Of a stretch of DNA of 64,000 bases, positions 35,599 to 47,374 are shown piece by piece. The translations under genes were made by a program, and so were the position numbers. The DNA is from Brachypodium distachyon. Lineage: Eukaryota; Streptophyta; Magnoliopsida; Poales; Poaceae. The notes beneath the pieces are model-generated. The model saw nothing but the letters and a program-made list of their open reading frames with translations, searched no databases and was not told the origin of the DNA. The stretch is taken from contig NC_016133.3 of the NCBI RefSeq assembly GCF_000005505.3, positions 30,683,008 to 30,747,007 on the forward strand, in the 5' to 3' direction. How positions within the stretch are numbered: the first letter of the stretch is position 1; the number at the start of each line of letters is the position of its first letter.

Positions 35599-37665
35599 TC
35601 ACTTCTTTTTTGCCTTCTTCTCCTTCACCACATTTGAATTTTCTTGATTCTTTCTCTTCCTGCCACTTGTACTAGCAACTTCCTTCTTCCCTCTAGCATG
35701 TGATGATTGGCTGCCACTAGTGGCTAGAGCTGTTTGTGCTTGCTGAAAAGACATAAAACAATCAATAGTTTAATAATCATCTAATCTGCAATATATACAG
35801 AATTGGTGACAAATAGAAGAAGAAAATTGAAAATACCTCTGTTGCCTTAATCTTTTGACCAGCTTTGGCAATGAAAGCATTGGTGTTCCTTCCCTTTTCC
35901 TTATTCTTTAAGCATGAAACCTTATTGTGTCCAGTTTTATGGCAAACTGTACACCTCATTTGTATGCCAACCCTGGTCATTTTTCTTCCTTTGGGTTTCT
36001 CATGGTCTTCCCTCTTCCTGTTATTCTTCTTAGGCCTGCCAGGCATCCTAACATAAGATGGTGCCTTTGGCCTTGGGTTTTGAGAAATGGGCCACTTGTC
36101 TTCTCCTTCTACAGGTTCCATACAATGCTCATATGTCTTCTTGAACTCTTCAATGTAAAAAGATTTGTCAATGAAGTCATCTACTTGTCTGCCACATTTG
36201 TATATAGCTGCAATGGCATGACAACAAGGCAAACCTGCCAATTGAAAATATCCACAAGAGCATGTTCTATTCTCCAAATGAACAGTGTACCTTCTGCCTC
36301 TACCACTAGTGTGTTTGACCTCAAATCCATCTTTGCCATTCCACAGGACATCACAGAATGCAGTCATTTTGATACTGACTTTCAGTTTCTTGAAAATGTT
36401 GGGGCAGATTATTCCATGCCACTTCTCACATTTCTCCCTTTGCTCTTGGATTCTAACCATCATTTTGCATCGTCCTCTGATTTCAAGAACAATATACTCC
36501 TCTTAGTCACCAGCCCATATTTCTGCAATGCTTTCCTCACCTGTTGTTTGCTACTAAACACCATTGACAAACTAAAGTGTGGCACATCTGACTTGCTGCT
36601 ATATCTAGGATATTTGCTTTTTCTTCTGACATATTGGCCATCTTCTGCATCAGTGTCATCATCATAGGAGTAAGCTTCATCATCTGAATCAAATTCAGCA
36701 TCCATGACCACCTCCTCTACATTGGCCACCAGATCAATAGGCACTGCTCCACTGGACCTGGTAGCAACAAATCTCTGAGATGCTCTAATCTTCTTCTTGT
36801 ACATCTTTGCATGCCTTCTTAGCTCTATTGTTTCTGAAAATTCATCACTGTCATCTGAAAGTGGTTGGTACTCACTGTCAGAACTGCTGCTGTCAGTGTC
36901 TCCCTCTGCTGCCATTTCATCTACTTCTTCTTCTACTTCTCCTTGTACTACTGATGGACCAGCAGCAACAAATTGCACTTCTGGCAGTGCTTCTGAATCC
37001 AGAACTTGAGAATATCCAGTGATCAGTGCATTGCTAAGTTGAGAACTTGAAGTGGTCAATGTATGTCCTCTTCTTCTTCTCTCTGTCTCTGCCACAGATG
37101 GTACCTTCTTTGAGGGGCTTCTAAAAACCTGTGTAATCACCCCATCATCATTTGGCACTAATACTTGATCATTGCTTTCTGTCAGATCAATAACCTCCAT
37201 AACACCACCTCCATCTGAATCTGCTGTAATGACAGAATTTTGCTCTGGAAAATCTTCAATTTCTTCACTGCTATGGAAATCACTGCTTTCTACATTGTCC
37301 TGCTCGTAGTTGCTGCCACCATTTGTGCTAGAATCTGGCTCATCAGTATTGCACTCCACATAGACATCAGCAACTCCTCCATCTGTTATGTTCTGAGACA
37401 TCCTTAAGCATCCACTATCATCATGTAAAAAAAGCAAACCATCTTTCAACTCCTTCCCAGGAAGATGCCAGTGGATTTTCAGGTTTTCTTTAACTGTAAA
37501 ATGATCACCTAGATGCCCTTTCAGCTCTGGAAATGACATCTTGTCTCTCTCAATGACAGAAATTCCTTCATCCCCACCCACATAATGCAGTCGCTTTCCA
37601 TGTCCGCTACCGATGAACTCCCCCCCAAAGTGAAACCTCACTGTTAACATTTTCGCAGGATCCAT
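35599..37665 (-). pseudogene. mudrA-like MULE transposase lacking its catalytic core
   Basis: Relic of a Mutator-type DDE transposase. From the ATG at 37665 (MDPAKMLTVRFHFGG) comes the N-terminal domain typical of plant MULE transposases. A long acidic, Ser-rich linker follows, then the MuDR DNA-binding segment (VPHFSLSMVFSSKQQVRKAL...LKSEDDAK), ending in TGA at about 36463. Directly after it, in another frame, the C-terminal part begins: a SWIM zinc finger (CSCGYFQLAGLPCCHAIAAI), a basic tract and a CCHC knuckle (CTVCHKTGHNKVSC). A GT-AG intron (35836-35743) leads to a last exon (35742-35599) ending in a Lys-rich nuclear-type tail. The domain that should hold the DDE triad, several hundred residues, is absent. 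This is an internal deletion with a precise junction near 36460. Confidence 0.85.
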
Positions 37666-38476
37666 TGTGACACACGAGCCTACAATGCAGAGGAATTTCA
37701 TGTTTAGAATCGTATGTACAGCCGACCAGGTGCACAAAAATTCTACAAATCGCCCACACATTAGCCCTAGTTGTTCGAAAAAAAAACCAATTTTATGGCG
37801 AGAAAACCCTAAAAACCAAACAAAAAAACGCTGATAATCCGACGCGAATCAACGAGGATCAGGTAAGGCACTTACTTTTATGTTCGCCTGTGCCTCGATC
37901 GTCTCGAATCGACGGCGATCATCCGCCGGTCGCCATTGCCGCTGTGAGGTTTCGGTGGAGCACGAAGGGTCGCGGGAGTGAGAAAGAGGCGACAGCAACG
38001 AAGGGTTCAGGTGTTTAGATGGGCTGAAATTACTAATGGGCCGCGGGGGACCCACATGCAGAGCTGACTCGGCGAATCCCATGCCACGTCAAAATCCAGG
38101 CGCGTCCAAACGGCTTAAACCGGGATTAGGGGGTTAATTAACCGAGATTAGATTGATCAGGGTCCGAAAATCAGGGATTAAGAGATCAGGGTTTGATTCA
38201 GACGATCCGTACGAGTTCAAGGTTTAAAATGGACTTTTCTCATTGAGAAATTGCGGCGTTGATTGCCCTTTGTTTCGCATCCGGGAAGAAAAGAGTAAAA
38301 AAACCGCCGCTACAAATTGAAATGGAATGACGAACATATTGCCCTGCGCGTGAATCTTGAATCTTGTCTACCCATTTTTCTAGAAATTATGAATTGGCTT
38401 TAATAATTCAGGAGATCTTCAATAATAAAAATTACATCAAAGATTATTTGAATTCAATAGTTCTACTCTCGCCGTC

Positions 38477-39360
38477 TGTCGGAGCACGAGTCTCCGGCAC
38501 CGGGGATGCCGAGTAGCCCCTTTTTGGTTCGGTGGAGGGCGAGGCGATTGCTCCGGCGATCGTCGGCGTGACGAGAGACACGAAGTGTCGACACGTGAAC
38601 TTACCCAGGCTCGGGCCACCTGGAGGTGTAACACTCTACGTTCTGCTTGGAGTTGTATTCACGAATATGTGTATGGCTTACAAGGTGCCTCCGGGGTTCT
38701 CGGGGAGCTACTTGCTCTCCTTCGAGAGTTTTCTGCCTACAGGAGTGATACTCCTTGCTACTACTGGCTAAGACTAGAATAGAACCGAACGGAACCATCT
38801 GACCGGTGGCATTGGTCCTTCTTTTATAGTCAAGGGGATACCACAGGTGCCAATGCATGCAGCGCGACACGTCTGCTATACGCGTGTCATTGCCACAAGA
38901 ATTACACTGCCGTTGATCCACGCTGTGTGCCATGTAGCGCCCAGGCCACTGTACACGGTAGAAAAAAGGAATTGTAGAGTAGGCGTCCTAGCCTTGCTGA
39001 GCAAGACTAGCCCTGCCGATGTGACTCCTGTCGGTGCATTAAATGCACTGTGTCCACTGTCTCGTCCCGTCTTCACTGTTTTGCGGGCCCCGCCTGCATG
39101 CCCGAGCGCGGGTTGCTGGGGAGCCCCTTCCTGGCCAGCGCACCCGGCTAGTTGCCGGGGAGGCGCTCCCTTCACTTCCTGGGACCAGGTTTCCCGGGCG
39201 CTTTTTCTATTTCGGCCCTTGGCTTTTCCTTCACCAAGGACCGTCTCCTTGGGCAGACTTCCCGGGCCTATCATTCCTGGGAGGCCAACCTGGCGGGGCT
39301 TTGTCACTGACGACCCACGCGTTCCGTATCAGTGGGACCCCGTGGGCCACTGGTATGACA
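38477..39360 (-). mobile_element. Gypsy solo LTR, 884 bp, with 5-bp TSD
   Basis: Starts TGTCGGAGCACGAG and ends CACTGGTATGACA, with a perfect CCGTC duplication at 38472-38476 and 39361-39365. The TTACCCAGGCTCGGGCCACCTGGAGGTG phrase near 38605 (given here in part) matches the LTR at 53611-54142 and, less closely, the one near 6410, so all three belong to related Gypsy families lying in the same orientation. A TATA-like AAAAGAAGG/CTATAAAAG region near 38825 could be its promoter on the minus strand. No internal sequence remains. Confidence 0.85.
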
Positions 39361-39635
39361 CCGTCGGTATCTCTATATTCTTCTATGCATCCGGTAAGCT
39401 GAAGGTGAGAAGGTCAGACTAGCAAAAGTTGGACCAATCTTATAATTTTTAAAAAATTGCATGAGCCTTCCACCTCAAAAGAACCTCATATTGTTGAATG
39501 CATCCTACCAAGCAGCCCACCGTCACAAAAAGGATTGGAGAATACGAACGGAACAAACAAACGAGCCATGAGAAGCACTAGTTCCATGCTTCCATGTAGT
39601 AGACTACGACGACTATCTGTTCATGAACTCATTAA

Positions 39636-40520
39636 GGCTGCGTTTGGTAGCACATTATTTTCTCTGTATTTTAGTGATACTACGGTTTTTATAATTACCA
39701 GAGTTTTAATTACTGTGACATGTTTGGTTACCCCTAAAAACTGCAGTATTAATACCACAGTATTTGCAAAACTGTGGTATTTTCTCTGTATAAAATACAG
39801 AACCCACCGCTTTATTTTTTACCGAGCACGCGAGAAAAACGTCTCCGCCTAGCTATGAGCGAGCATCACTGCTGTTCTCGAGCCGCCGCTGCCTATCGTC
39901 TCCACAACGGAGATGGATGGAAGAGATGTGAAAGGAGATGAAACCGTTGAGTACAGCTAACCCCTTTCCTTTCTCTCCATCCCGGCGATCTATGAGCAGG
40001 GGGCGGCGGGGCCGGGGATGCATGGTCGGAGAAATTGGCGATTGCAGCTGTAGCGGAACGTGGCTGGCCAGGTTGGAGACGGCGGACGCCGAGCCGCGCC
40101 GAGGGGCGGGCGCAACACAGGGCAGGGCGGGTTGGAGAAGGCGGGCGCGACGCGGGGCAGGTCGGGGTGGGTGGGAGGCGGCGGACGCAAGCGGCGCGCG
40201 ATGCGGGGCGGATTGGAGGCGGCGAACGCGGAGCCACGGCGAGGGGCTACTCCGCGGTGAGCACATCCCTAGTTTGTGCCGCTGGCATCAATGGCAGCCT
40301 CCACCCTCAAGGACTGAGATTGATTTAACCATGAGCAAGTTAATTAGCGCATCATGCTCGTGGATCTGATGGCATCCAGATCCGAACAAAGAGAGTGGAC
40401 GGCCTTCTCTTCCATGTGCCCAAGATGCTCATCCCTTGCTGTTACTGAAGCGCAAGAAGAAGAATAGGAGAAGGTGGGAGAAGAAGAGTATTGTGGTTTA
40501 ATACTTTGTTACCAAACAGC
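39636..40520. mobile_element. Possible DNA transposon with GC-rich interior (uncertain)
   Basis: GGCTGCGTTTGGTAGCA at 39636 and the inverted TGTTACCAAACAGC ending at 40520 look like diverged TIRs. The subterminal zones are rich in AATACTTTGGT/TACTACGG-type phrases, and the centre (39880-40260) is GC-rich. I could not find a convincing TSD. Overlapping GC-rich ORFs on both strands are not genes. Confidence 0.35.
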
Positions 40521-40640
40521 TCGAAAGTATTTCAAATACTCCAAAATAATCAAGTTTGCCAAAACTGCACTATTTGGTATGTAGAGTAAAATATACTGTA
40601 GTTTGTCAATACTTTAGTTTTCTAAATACCTTGTTACCTA

Positions 40641-40725
40641 CTCCCTAGATCCATAATGAGTGTCTGGGATTTAGTATAATATTGTACTAACTTTATAGTA
40701 GACACTTATTATGGGTTGGAGGGAG
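40641..40725. mobile_element. Stowaway-type MITE, 85 bp
   Basis: TIRs CTCCCTAGATCCATAATGA and inverted TTATGGGTTGGAGGGAG, flanked by TA at 40639-40640 and 40726-40727. Confidence 0.8.
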
Positions 40726-41008
40726 TAACCATTTCTGTGAATTGCTTGCATTCGAACAGAACCGTACTGTACAGAAAAACCACGGACACGAAGTGGGGTT
40801 AGCAGGCCAAACAAGCATTTCACATCATCATCAAATCTCACTCTCCATCCAAAACAAAACCTAACTTATATTAACACATGCGAACTGAAACCCTGTGGGA
40901 TATAGTTACAGGTGATTATATACAACCATGGAATCAGATAGTATGACAGACCAATGCTCCTAGGCAACTAGCAGAGTAGAATCTTCCGTCAGCAGCTCAG
41001 TCACATAG

Positions 41009-43179
41009 TCAAAGAAACAAGTCCACCTTATCCCTCAAGCTGCTCTTCTTTTTCACCACAGGCGCCATCTGTACTCGTGCTACGTCCTGGAAGTCTTTCT
41101 TCCTCGGCGCATGGTTGGTGCTCGTGATCGATGTCTCTACAGGCCTGGATCTATCTTCACAGACTGCAGGTTTACTCAAAAGTGGGGCGAGAAACATGTT
41201 TATCATGTCCTGAGCAATATCTCCTGTCATTTGGATATTTGGCGGACGATATGGTTCTTCATGTCCGTTGTTCTTCTCTACTCTGCTCTCGCTTGGAGTT
41301 CTATCTGTGGTAGTTTTTGTGCATCGCATCAGTCCTTTCGATGGTCCAGTGTTCGATACTGATCCTCCTGTATCCTTTGGAGTGAAGATAGACTCTGGAG
41401 GACGCTCTTCATATTGGGCTGTTTTCATCGTTCGTATCTTCTGCTGTTTCTCTTTATCAGAATTTACTATCTGCAACATGTAAATGTATAAGCAAATCAA
41501 TAGTGGTACTTATTAAAAACAAACCTTGAGCAGGATTACAAGTTTACCAGACAATCAATAGTGGTGCTTAGTTATTAAAAACAAACCTTGAGCAGGATTA
41601 CAAATTTACCAGACAATCAATAGTGGTACTTAGTTATTAAAAACAAACCTTGAGCAGGATTACAAGTTTACGAGACACTGACAGCAAATGAAAAGAAGGG
41701 TCTAAAGCCAGTGCAAAATATCACTAGCACTACAATCAAATCTCATTTTAAGCTTCAGTTTGCCAGAAAAGTTTGACCTTACTAACCATGTCTCTAAACT
41801 AATGACAGAACTGTACTAAAAAGGGGTTCATCTACATTGTGCGTGCTTGTATCAGAGGCTTGCATGCACAAATGCTGTCACAAGCCAGGTGGATCCAGGG
41901 GAAAAATCTCATCGGGATCACTCTAAGCATACGGTGCCAATGCCTATTTACAGACGTCACTCCTTGCTTCTAAAGATGAGTAATGGGTAATAAGTAGTAT
42001 TATGCTAGCAAAAAATATTTTGGTTCACATGACCCCAACGGTTAATGGATCCACCCCTGGGCCAGATTAAGTCACCAGAACACAATCAAATGAATATGTG
42101 ATAATATAGTAACGAAACTCGTAAATTTTTCCATTTCTGGTATGCAGCTTACATGCTGCCTATGTACACCTCTTAAATGAGTACAAAAGAATTTCCTACG
42201 TCTGTCAACTTGTCATGCACTATTATCAACTTGCACAAAAATGACATTCACGGAATAATTCTCACAACAGTTGAATGTTGTGGCAGGAAAAACAGCAAGC
42301 TTTACGGCAGCATTAGCCACTAGAGCATTGGCAGGGTAATAAAGATCTACCGAGACAATTATCATGTAACCAAGTTGGATGTTCACATCGTCATATTAGA
42401 TAATACCGAGTCAGAATTATAAAAAGAAATAGCCACAGAAATGATGTTACAACATTCTTTAAGGTGGACTTTAGTTTGGAGGGGGATATTTAAGGGCGTT
42501 GCATAACAGAACCTAAGATATGTCAAATGTGAAGCAGAGTACAATACAAAATGCAATAAGAATTATGGTTTACCTCTTCGGCTATACTCACAACATCTTC
42601 AACAGTTAGCTCTATCTCATCATCACTTGTTGCTTCTGATCCGAGATTCTCCAGTCTTTCTTTCCTGCTATTCTTCGGAGCGGCTCTGCCCCTCACTTTC
42701 TTGCTATTTATTTTCTCAACTTCTTTAAGTTCGACTTTGGCAGTATAATCAGCATCTTCGCACTTCCTCCTGGCCTTCCCTATACCCTGACATCGATGCA
42801 AAGCTCTTGGACCACCAGCAGTAAGCTCTATCTCATCATCAGTTATTTCTGATGACGATGCTTCTGATCCGAAATTCCCCAGCTTACGTTTCCTGCTATT
42901 CTTCAGAGCAGCAGCATCCTTGCTCTTTCTCTTGGTGTTTTCTCTACCCTGACATCGCTGCAAAGTTATCAGCTCACCAGTCTCCTCAGTATCCACAGCT
43001 TTTATCTTCCCTCTACTCTTCCTCCTGACGGGTTTGATCTGATCCAGAGCCACTGATTGCTTATCAGATTCCACCACATGTTTATTCTGGTGCTCAGTCT
43101 TTGACATTTCATTACTTGAGCATGCTTTCGTCATCCATGCCGGGAGACAGCGCCTACCATCACGACATGCTTCAGCCAT
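41009..43179 (-). CDS. Unrecognised basic plant protein with internally repeated modules
   Basis: I do not recognise the family. Two exons (43179-42574 and 41470-41009) give 1068 bases, 355 residues; the intron is GT-AG with phase 0. The N-terminus MAEACRDGRRCLPAWMTKACSS is Cys-containing and looks conserved rather than random. Residues 50-60 and 80-100 are Lys/Arg-rich, possible nuclear-localisation signals. Two modules are duplicated. An RCQG...KRK segment appears at 75-87 and 129-140, and a KNSRK...GSEA...DDEIELT segment at 93-120 and 169-192. The second is followed by VEDVVSIAEEIVNSDKEKQQ, a helical stretch spanning the splice site. The C-terminus ends KKKSSLRDKVDLFL. No membrane segment, signal peptide or enzyme motif is visible. 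The clean splice and the 1068-base open CDS argue for a real gene; a nuclear role is only a guess. A 5' leader with introns may extend upstream to about 44470. Confidence 0.72.
41494..41675. repeat. Intronic tandem repeat, about three copies of 58-62 bp
   Basis: CAATAGTGGTACTT followed by AAAAACAAACCTTGAGCAGG recurs at about 41498, 41556 and 41618. It lies in the single intron of the unrecognised gene, next to its 3' splice site, so copy number could affect acceptor use. Confidence 0.85.
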
Positions 43180-44909
43180 ATTCTAGGACAGGCCAAAGAG
43201 TATAGACACCCGGCGCAAGCCCCTAGATTTCAACTACTCAGTCTCAGTAGCAGAAGAAATCAGGCAATTGATCTTCCTTCACAAAAAGATGGCGTGAAAC
43301 CATCAACCACCTACACAAGATTAGCAATTAATCACTCATGGGTTCGAGGATTAATACTTCACTAAGAATATAGAACCACAACAAATAAAATTACCAACCG
43401 TGACTAGAAATAAAAGGATGCATATCCAAAAAAGAAGGCGAGAGGTGGGGAGAGGAAGACTTACGCCTATAATAGCTACTCCTAAATGATTGTGTGCAAT
43501 AGATGTTCTTTGTATTGCATGAGTTGTTTACAGCTTGTGCCATCATAGTTCCTAACTTCGAGCAATATAATAAGTTGTTTGAAAACATACATCAATTCAA
43601 TCAGCACACTGAAAGATCATGATATATGTCTATTACATAGAATGGACGAAAATTGTGGTAATTTGCTAGCAAAGCAAGAGGTAATCTTGATGAGGCGGAA
43701 TGGACTGCCATCAACTCAGATCTTTAAAACTTTTTTATAGAGTAAAGAAAGATCGTTTTGGTTTGAATTGCAATTACATCAACAAAGAATCAATTCAATT
43801 CCACAAAAAGCAAATTCTAGCCGCTTCCTTTTGGATCCGCTTTCAAGTTCCATGAGAAGGAGGCCATGAGGAAGGGGGAAGAAAAAATCAAATTTTTTTA
43901 CTCTCTTTTTTGTTGCTGCATTTTTCTTGTTTTCCAAAGAGCAGCGGGAGTTCATCAATTAGCGCCCTCTTGTAAACAAATACCTTTCATGGGGAAAAGA
44001 TCAAAGTTGACTAGGTAATACCGTAATATTATCCAGGGCAAACGAATTTGGGGGGAAATCCATCAATTCTCCCAGCTTGGAACTACAACGCGCAACCAAG
44101 GTAAAAAAAGTGAAACAGAAGGGAGGCCTAGCCTGATCTAATTCTATACACAAGAAGCACCGGAGGTCACAAGTTCCAACCTACTCGACGGATTGACGCC
44201 GGAGGCCTCACCCACATCTGGCCCCTTCTCGTCTTCTCCTTGGGGGTTGAGGGGAGGGAGAAGAGATGAAAGGAAGGGGTGGGGGTCAAGCGGTCAACGG
44301 GGTACCTCAAGGAGCCAACACGGTGGCACGACGAGGTGGATGGGTTCCCACGGTGATAGGAGCTCCGAACGGTGCGGGTCTACGGCAGGCAGAGGCAGGA
44401 GCTGTGGCCTGTGACTTGTTCAAGGCCGGCGGACGAGAGATGACGGTTAGGGATTTGGATTTTTGGAAGCTGTTTAGGTTTCCTTGTTCAGAAACTTTAG
44501 AGGTAGGAAAGGGATCGATTGACAAAACGGTTCGCTTTTCCATTGTTCGCAAAACTTGTTTTCTAACGGTTCAAACTTTCCATGGAACGATTCTCAACGA
44601 CCACGTTGGTCAGTCTCTCTTTCTCTTCTCTTTTTTCATATTCAGTTCACTGCAATTCCATTTGGATTGGTGAAGATTAGAGGGATCGAAGGAATACAAT
44701 TTTTTTAAACGAAACACAGGGGCGCTGCATTCATTGATTAAGAAGAGCAAAATAATTAGTACAAACAAACAGCATCCAGCATCCATGGGAGGCTAGCAAC
44801 TGAAGAAGAAAAACAATTGAACAAGAAACAACACTGCTAGACAGGCTAAAACGAGAAAAGCAAGACAAAAGGAAGAAGACAACACTCTGGGGGCGCAGCA
44901 AATGAACTA
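43180..44909. other. Upstream region of the unrecognised gene
   Basis: Probably contains leader exons and the promoter of the gene at 41009-43179. I cannot fix a transcription start. A GC-rich stretch at 44190-44430 is a candidate first exon. ORFs there show no domain. Confidence 0.4.
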
Positions 44910-45178
44910 CTCCCTCCAGCCCAAATAAGTGAGTCGGGCGACGGCCGGACAGCGTTCCTGATCTACCCGGTGCGGGGCCAGCCAGAGGAGGAGGAGGTCA
45001 GCGGGGCGGCAGCAGCCAGTACCGGGGTCCCCAGCACGGGGGACGTCGGCGGCGCTCGGTGTGCTCTCTCTTACTCTCTCGACCTCTCTCCGACTCCCTT
45101 GACGCTTGCCCGCAGACGTTGTCTCGCATTTGCCCGTGATACATGTAATATTTCGACAATAATTATGTGACGAGGGAG
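44910..45178. mobile_element. Stowaway-like element with GC-rich interior, 269 bp
   Basis: Ends CTCCCTCCAGCCCAAATAA and inverted ATTATGTGACGAGGGAG lie between TA dinucleotides (44908-44909 and 45179-45180). The two ends match well for about 7 bp and more loosely beyond. The interior (44940-45110) is GC-rich, unlike ordinary Stowaway MITEs. Confidence 0.55.
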
Positions 45179-45316
45179 TATATGATGAGGTTATCATCCC
45201 ATCAAATTGTGCATTAACACAATCTTAAAACAAACGGGACAAGAGCAGTTACACACCTTGAAGAGAAAATCCAGACCATTCATACTGTACATGGCAGCAA
45301 TCTTTATTATTAACTA

Positions 45317-45399
45317 TTCATCCGTTCCATAAAGATCGGCACGGATTTGAACTGAGCTAGTTCAAAACCGTGCCAACCTTTATGAAACGGAGTGAGCAC
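45317..45399. mobile_element. Short Stowaway-type MITE, 83 bp
   Basis: CCGTTCCATAAAGATCGGCACGG is mirrored (imperfectly) by CCGTGCCAACCTTTATGAAACGG. The central GAACTGAGCTAGTTC is palindromic. TA lies on both sides (45315-45316 and 45400-45401). Confidence 0.6.
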
Positions 45400-45401
45400 T
45401 A

Positions 45402-47044
45402 ATCATACTACAATGCTAGACGCATACTATCCAAGCATGTATGGCTTTCTAGGACTTCAGTCTCAGTGCGTCAGTGAAGAGGTTCCAATTTGAAATGGAC
45501 TATAACAATTTGACAAGTAGAGCAATACCACTATAAAAATTCCATCGATAACAACAAGCAAGCAGTCGCTTACAGATCCTGCTAATGGATGAAAGAAATC
45601 CAATAAGCATAAAAAGGTAACAACAAACAATAACAGTTCATCGGGAAATCACACCACTGCAGAGGGGATGTTAGTAAAATTAAAATCAGCCTGACTGCCT
45701 GAAGTTGGCGAAGTGAGATACCAGAACCAATTTCTATTCAAACAGATAGCACCAATTTGAGTTTACAAACAGACAAAGTAGGGTTGCCAGCAAACTAATT
45801 TCTAACACTATCCTATACTGTTCTTTGGCCTTCTGTCGATCACTTCAGTACCGTGATTCTAAAGGTGTTGGATCAACTACTAATTAAATGGATCCAATTA
45901 GCATAGCAGTAACAACACGCGAACCCATTGAACCTGTATCATCGCTGTGGTACGCCGTCAGATAGGCACACAACTTCTGGGCTGGCCCGGCCCTGAGGTG
46001 CTGCCTAAGACTATGTTGGGATCTGACGAATAGCATTTGAACTACATGACCACAAAAGTTCATCAAGGACCTACTAATTATAACGTAGGGGTAGCAAACT
46101 ACCGTTGACAATGAAATAAATATTTCTAGGCCTATTCCTCAAAAAATAAAAAAAAACTAGGCCTAACTTGCTTCCGCTCTTGAGCAGCATTGCATCCAGA
46201 ACATAACTATGAACTGCAAGCAGTCTGGCACAATAGAAAAAAAATGCTCTATGTGCTCAGTGAAATTATGGGGATGGCTGAAAAGGAGAGATCCAAGAAA
46301 TAACTCCTCGTCAACCCATAGGATCCGCATCGCAGCCAACAGTCCAGGCGCAAGAAGTCTAAAGATCCTAGAAAAGCGAGCCTAAAATTCAAAGATTAAC
46401 CTCTACTAAGTCTACACCATATACAAACCAAATAGCTCTATTCAAAACATGGTATGATTAAGTCAACATGCTGAGATAAGATCCGCATGTATGATAAAAT
46501 ACATCGCAAAATTTATGACGCTCTAGAGACTAGCATGCAACTAAAATTCTATAACTTAGGCTGTTGGTATGTAAAATTATTATTGAGATTATCAAATGCA
46601 AAAAATATAAATTACCATAAGAATTTTGTAAATTTTAGTAACATGTTCATAAAAAATAGGGGCCTGAGTTCGATCTACAACACCATGTATGTTGGAACAG
46701 AGGAAGTAGAATATGTATGATATAGCAAATGAGCTTTGTATGATAAAACTCAACCGAGGAAGAGACTTGCATCATGTCCAGAGTCTATGCTCAGCTGTTA
46801 TGCACCGCCTTTCATTGTTTAAATCCTCCATTATAATGAAATTAGTGAGAGATCCGCACTAAATATAGTGAAAATTCCTCAAATATCCCTTTGTTTATTT
46901 TTTATCAATCATTTCTTTTGAAATAGCATGGTTATGCTTCTGTCTGACACCAAAGGTTTCAGATGGCTTTCATTTTGTAAGACAGATTTATAAGCTTAAA
47001 ATGATCTACACAAAAATCATGGTGTCATAGTGGCATTGTTAAAA
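45402..47044. other. Intergenic, nothing recognised
   Basis: AT-rich DNA without a supported gene, RNA gene or complete transposon. Its right end may belong to the 3' untranslated region of the TRAPPC6 gene. Confidence 0.5.
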
Positions 47045-47285
47045 GAACTGTTACAGTGACTAGGCAACAACTAATGGAAATACAGGATATGTTTTTCACC
47101 AAACTGCTAAGAAACCAGATAGCTCCAGACGTAATATTATACCTCTCATCTCTTGTGATCATATGAACTGTTACAGTGACTAGGCAACAACTAACGAGAA
47201 TACAGGATATGTTTTTCACCAAACTGATAAGAAACCAGATAGCTACAGAAGTAACATTATACTTCCTCATCTCTTGTGATCATAA
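47045..47285. repeat. 120-bp tandem duplication downstream of TRAPPC6
   Basis: Two copies starting GAACTGTTACAGTGACTAG (47045 and 47165) run through GGATATGTTTTTCACCAAAC to CATCTCTTGTGATCAT with few differences. They lie within 330 bp of the TRAPPC6 stop, so possibly in its 3' untranslated region. Confidence 0.9.
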
Positions 47286-47374
47286 TCACGGATCACATAT
47301 TTATACCTGGGCCACTTCTATCCAAGTAGCAAACTCACAAGCAAGTAATCCATATTGTGCATGTTGGTCATAGT

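Larger units (their letters stand above)
34283..38241. mobile_element. Mutator-like element (MULE), 3959 bp, two convergent genes
   Basis: Near-identical TIRs of about 205 bp (34283-34487 and 38037-38241) begin GAGAAAAGT and end ACTTTTCTC. They are flanked by 9-bp TSDs, ATTGAGGAA (34274-34282) and ATTGAGAAA (38242-38250), eight of nine identical. From the left TIR a GRF zinc-finger ORF is transcribed rightward (34574-35043); from the right TIR a mudrA-like transposase is transcribed leftward (37665-35599). Their 3' ends meet around a CA/TA microsatellite. The layout mirrors maize MuDR, with convergent mudrA and mudrB, but the second gene is of a different family. Both genes are broken, so this copy is non-autonomous. 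Confidence 0.9.

Noticed and set aside
44193..44673. Plus-strand ORFs of 73-135 codons
   Set aside because: GC-rich, no motif; more likely leader or promoter of the minus-strand gene at 41009-43179.
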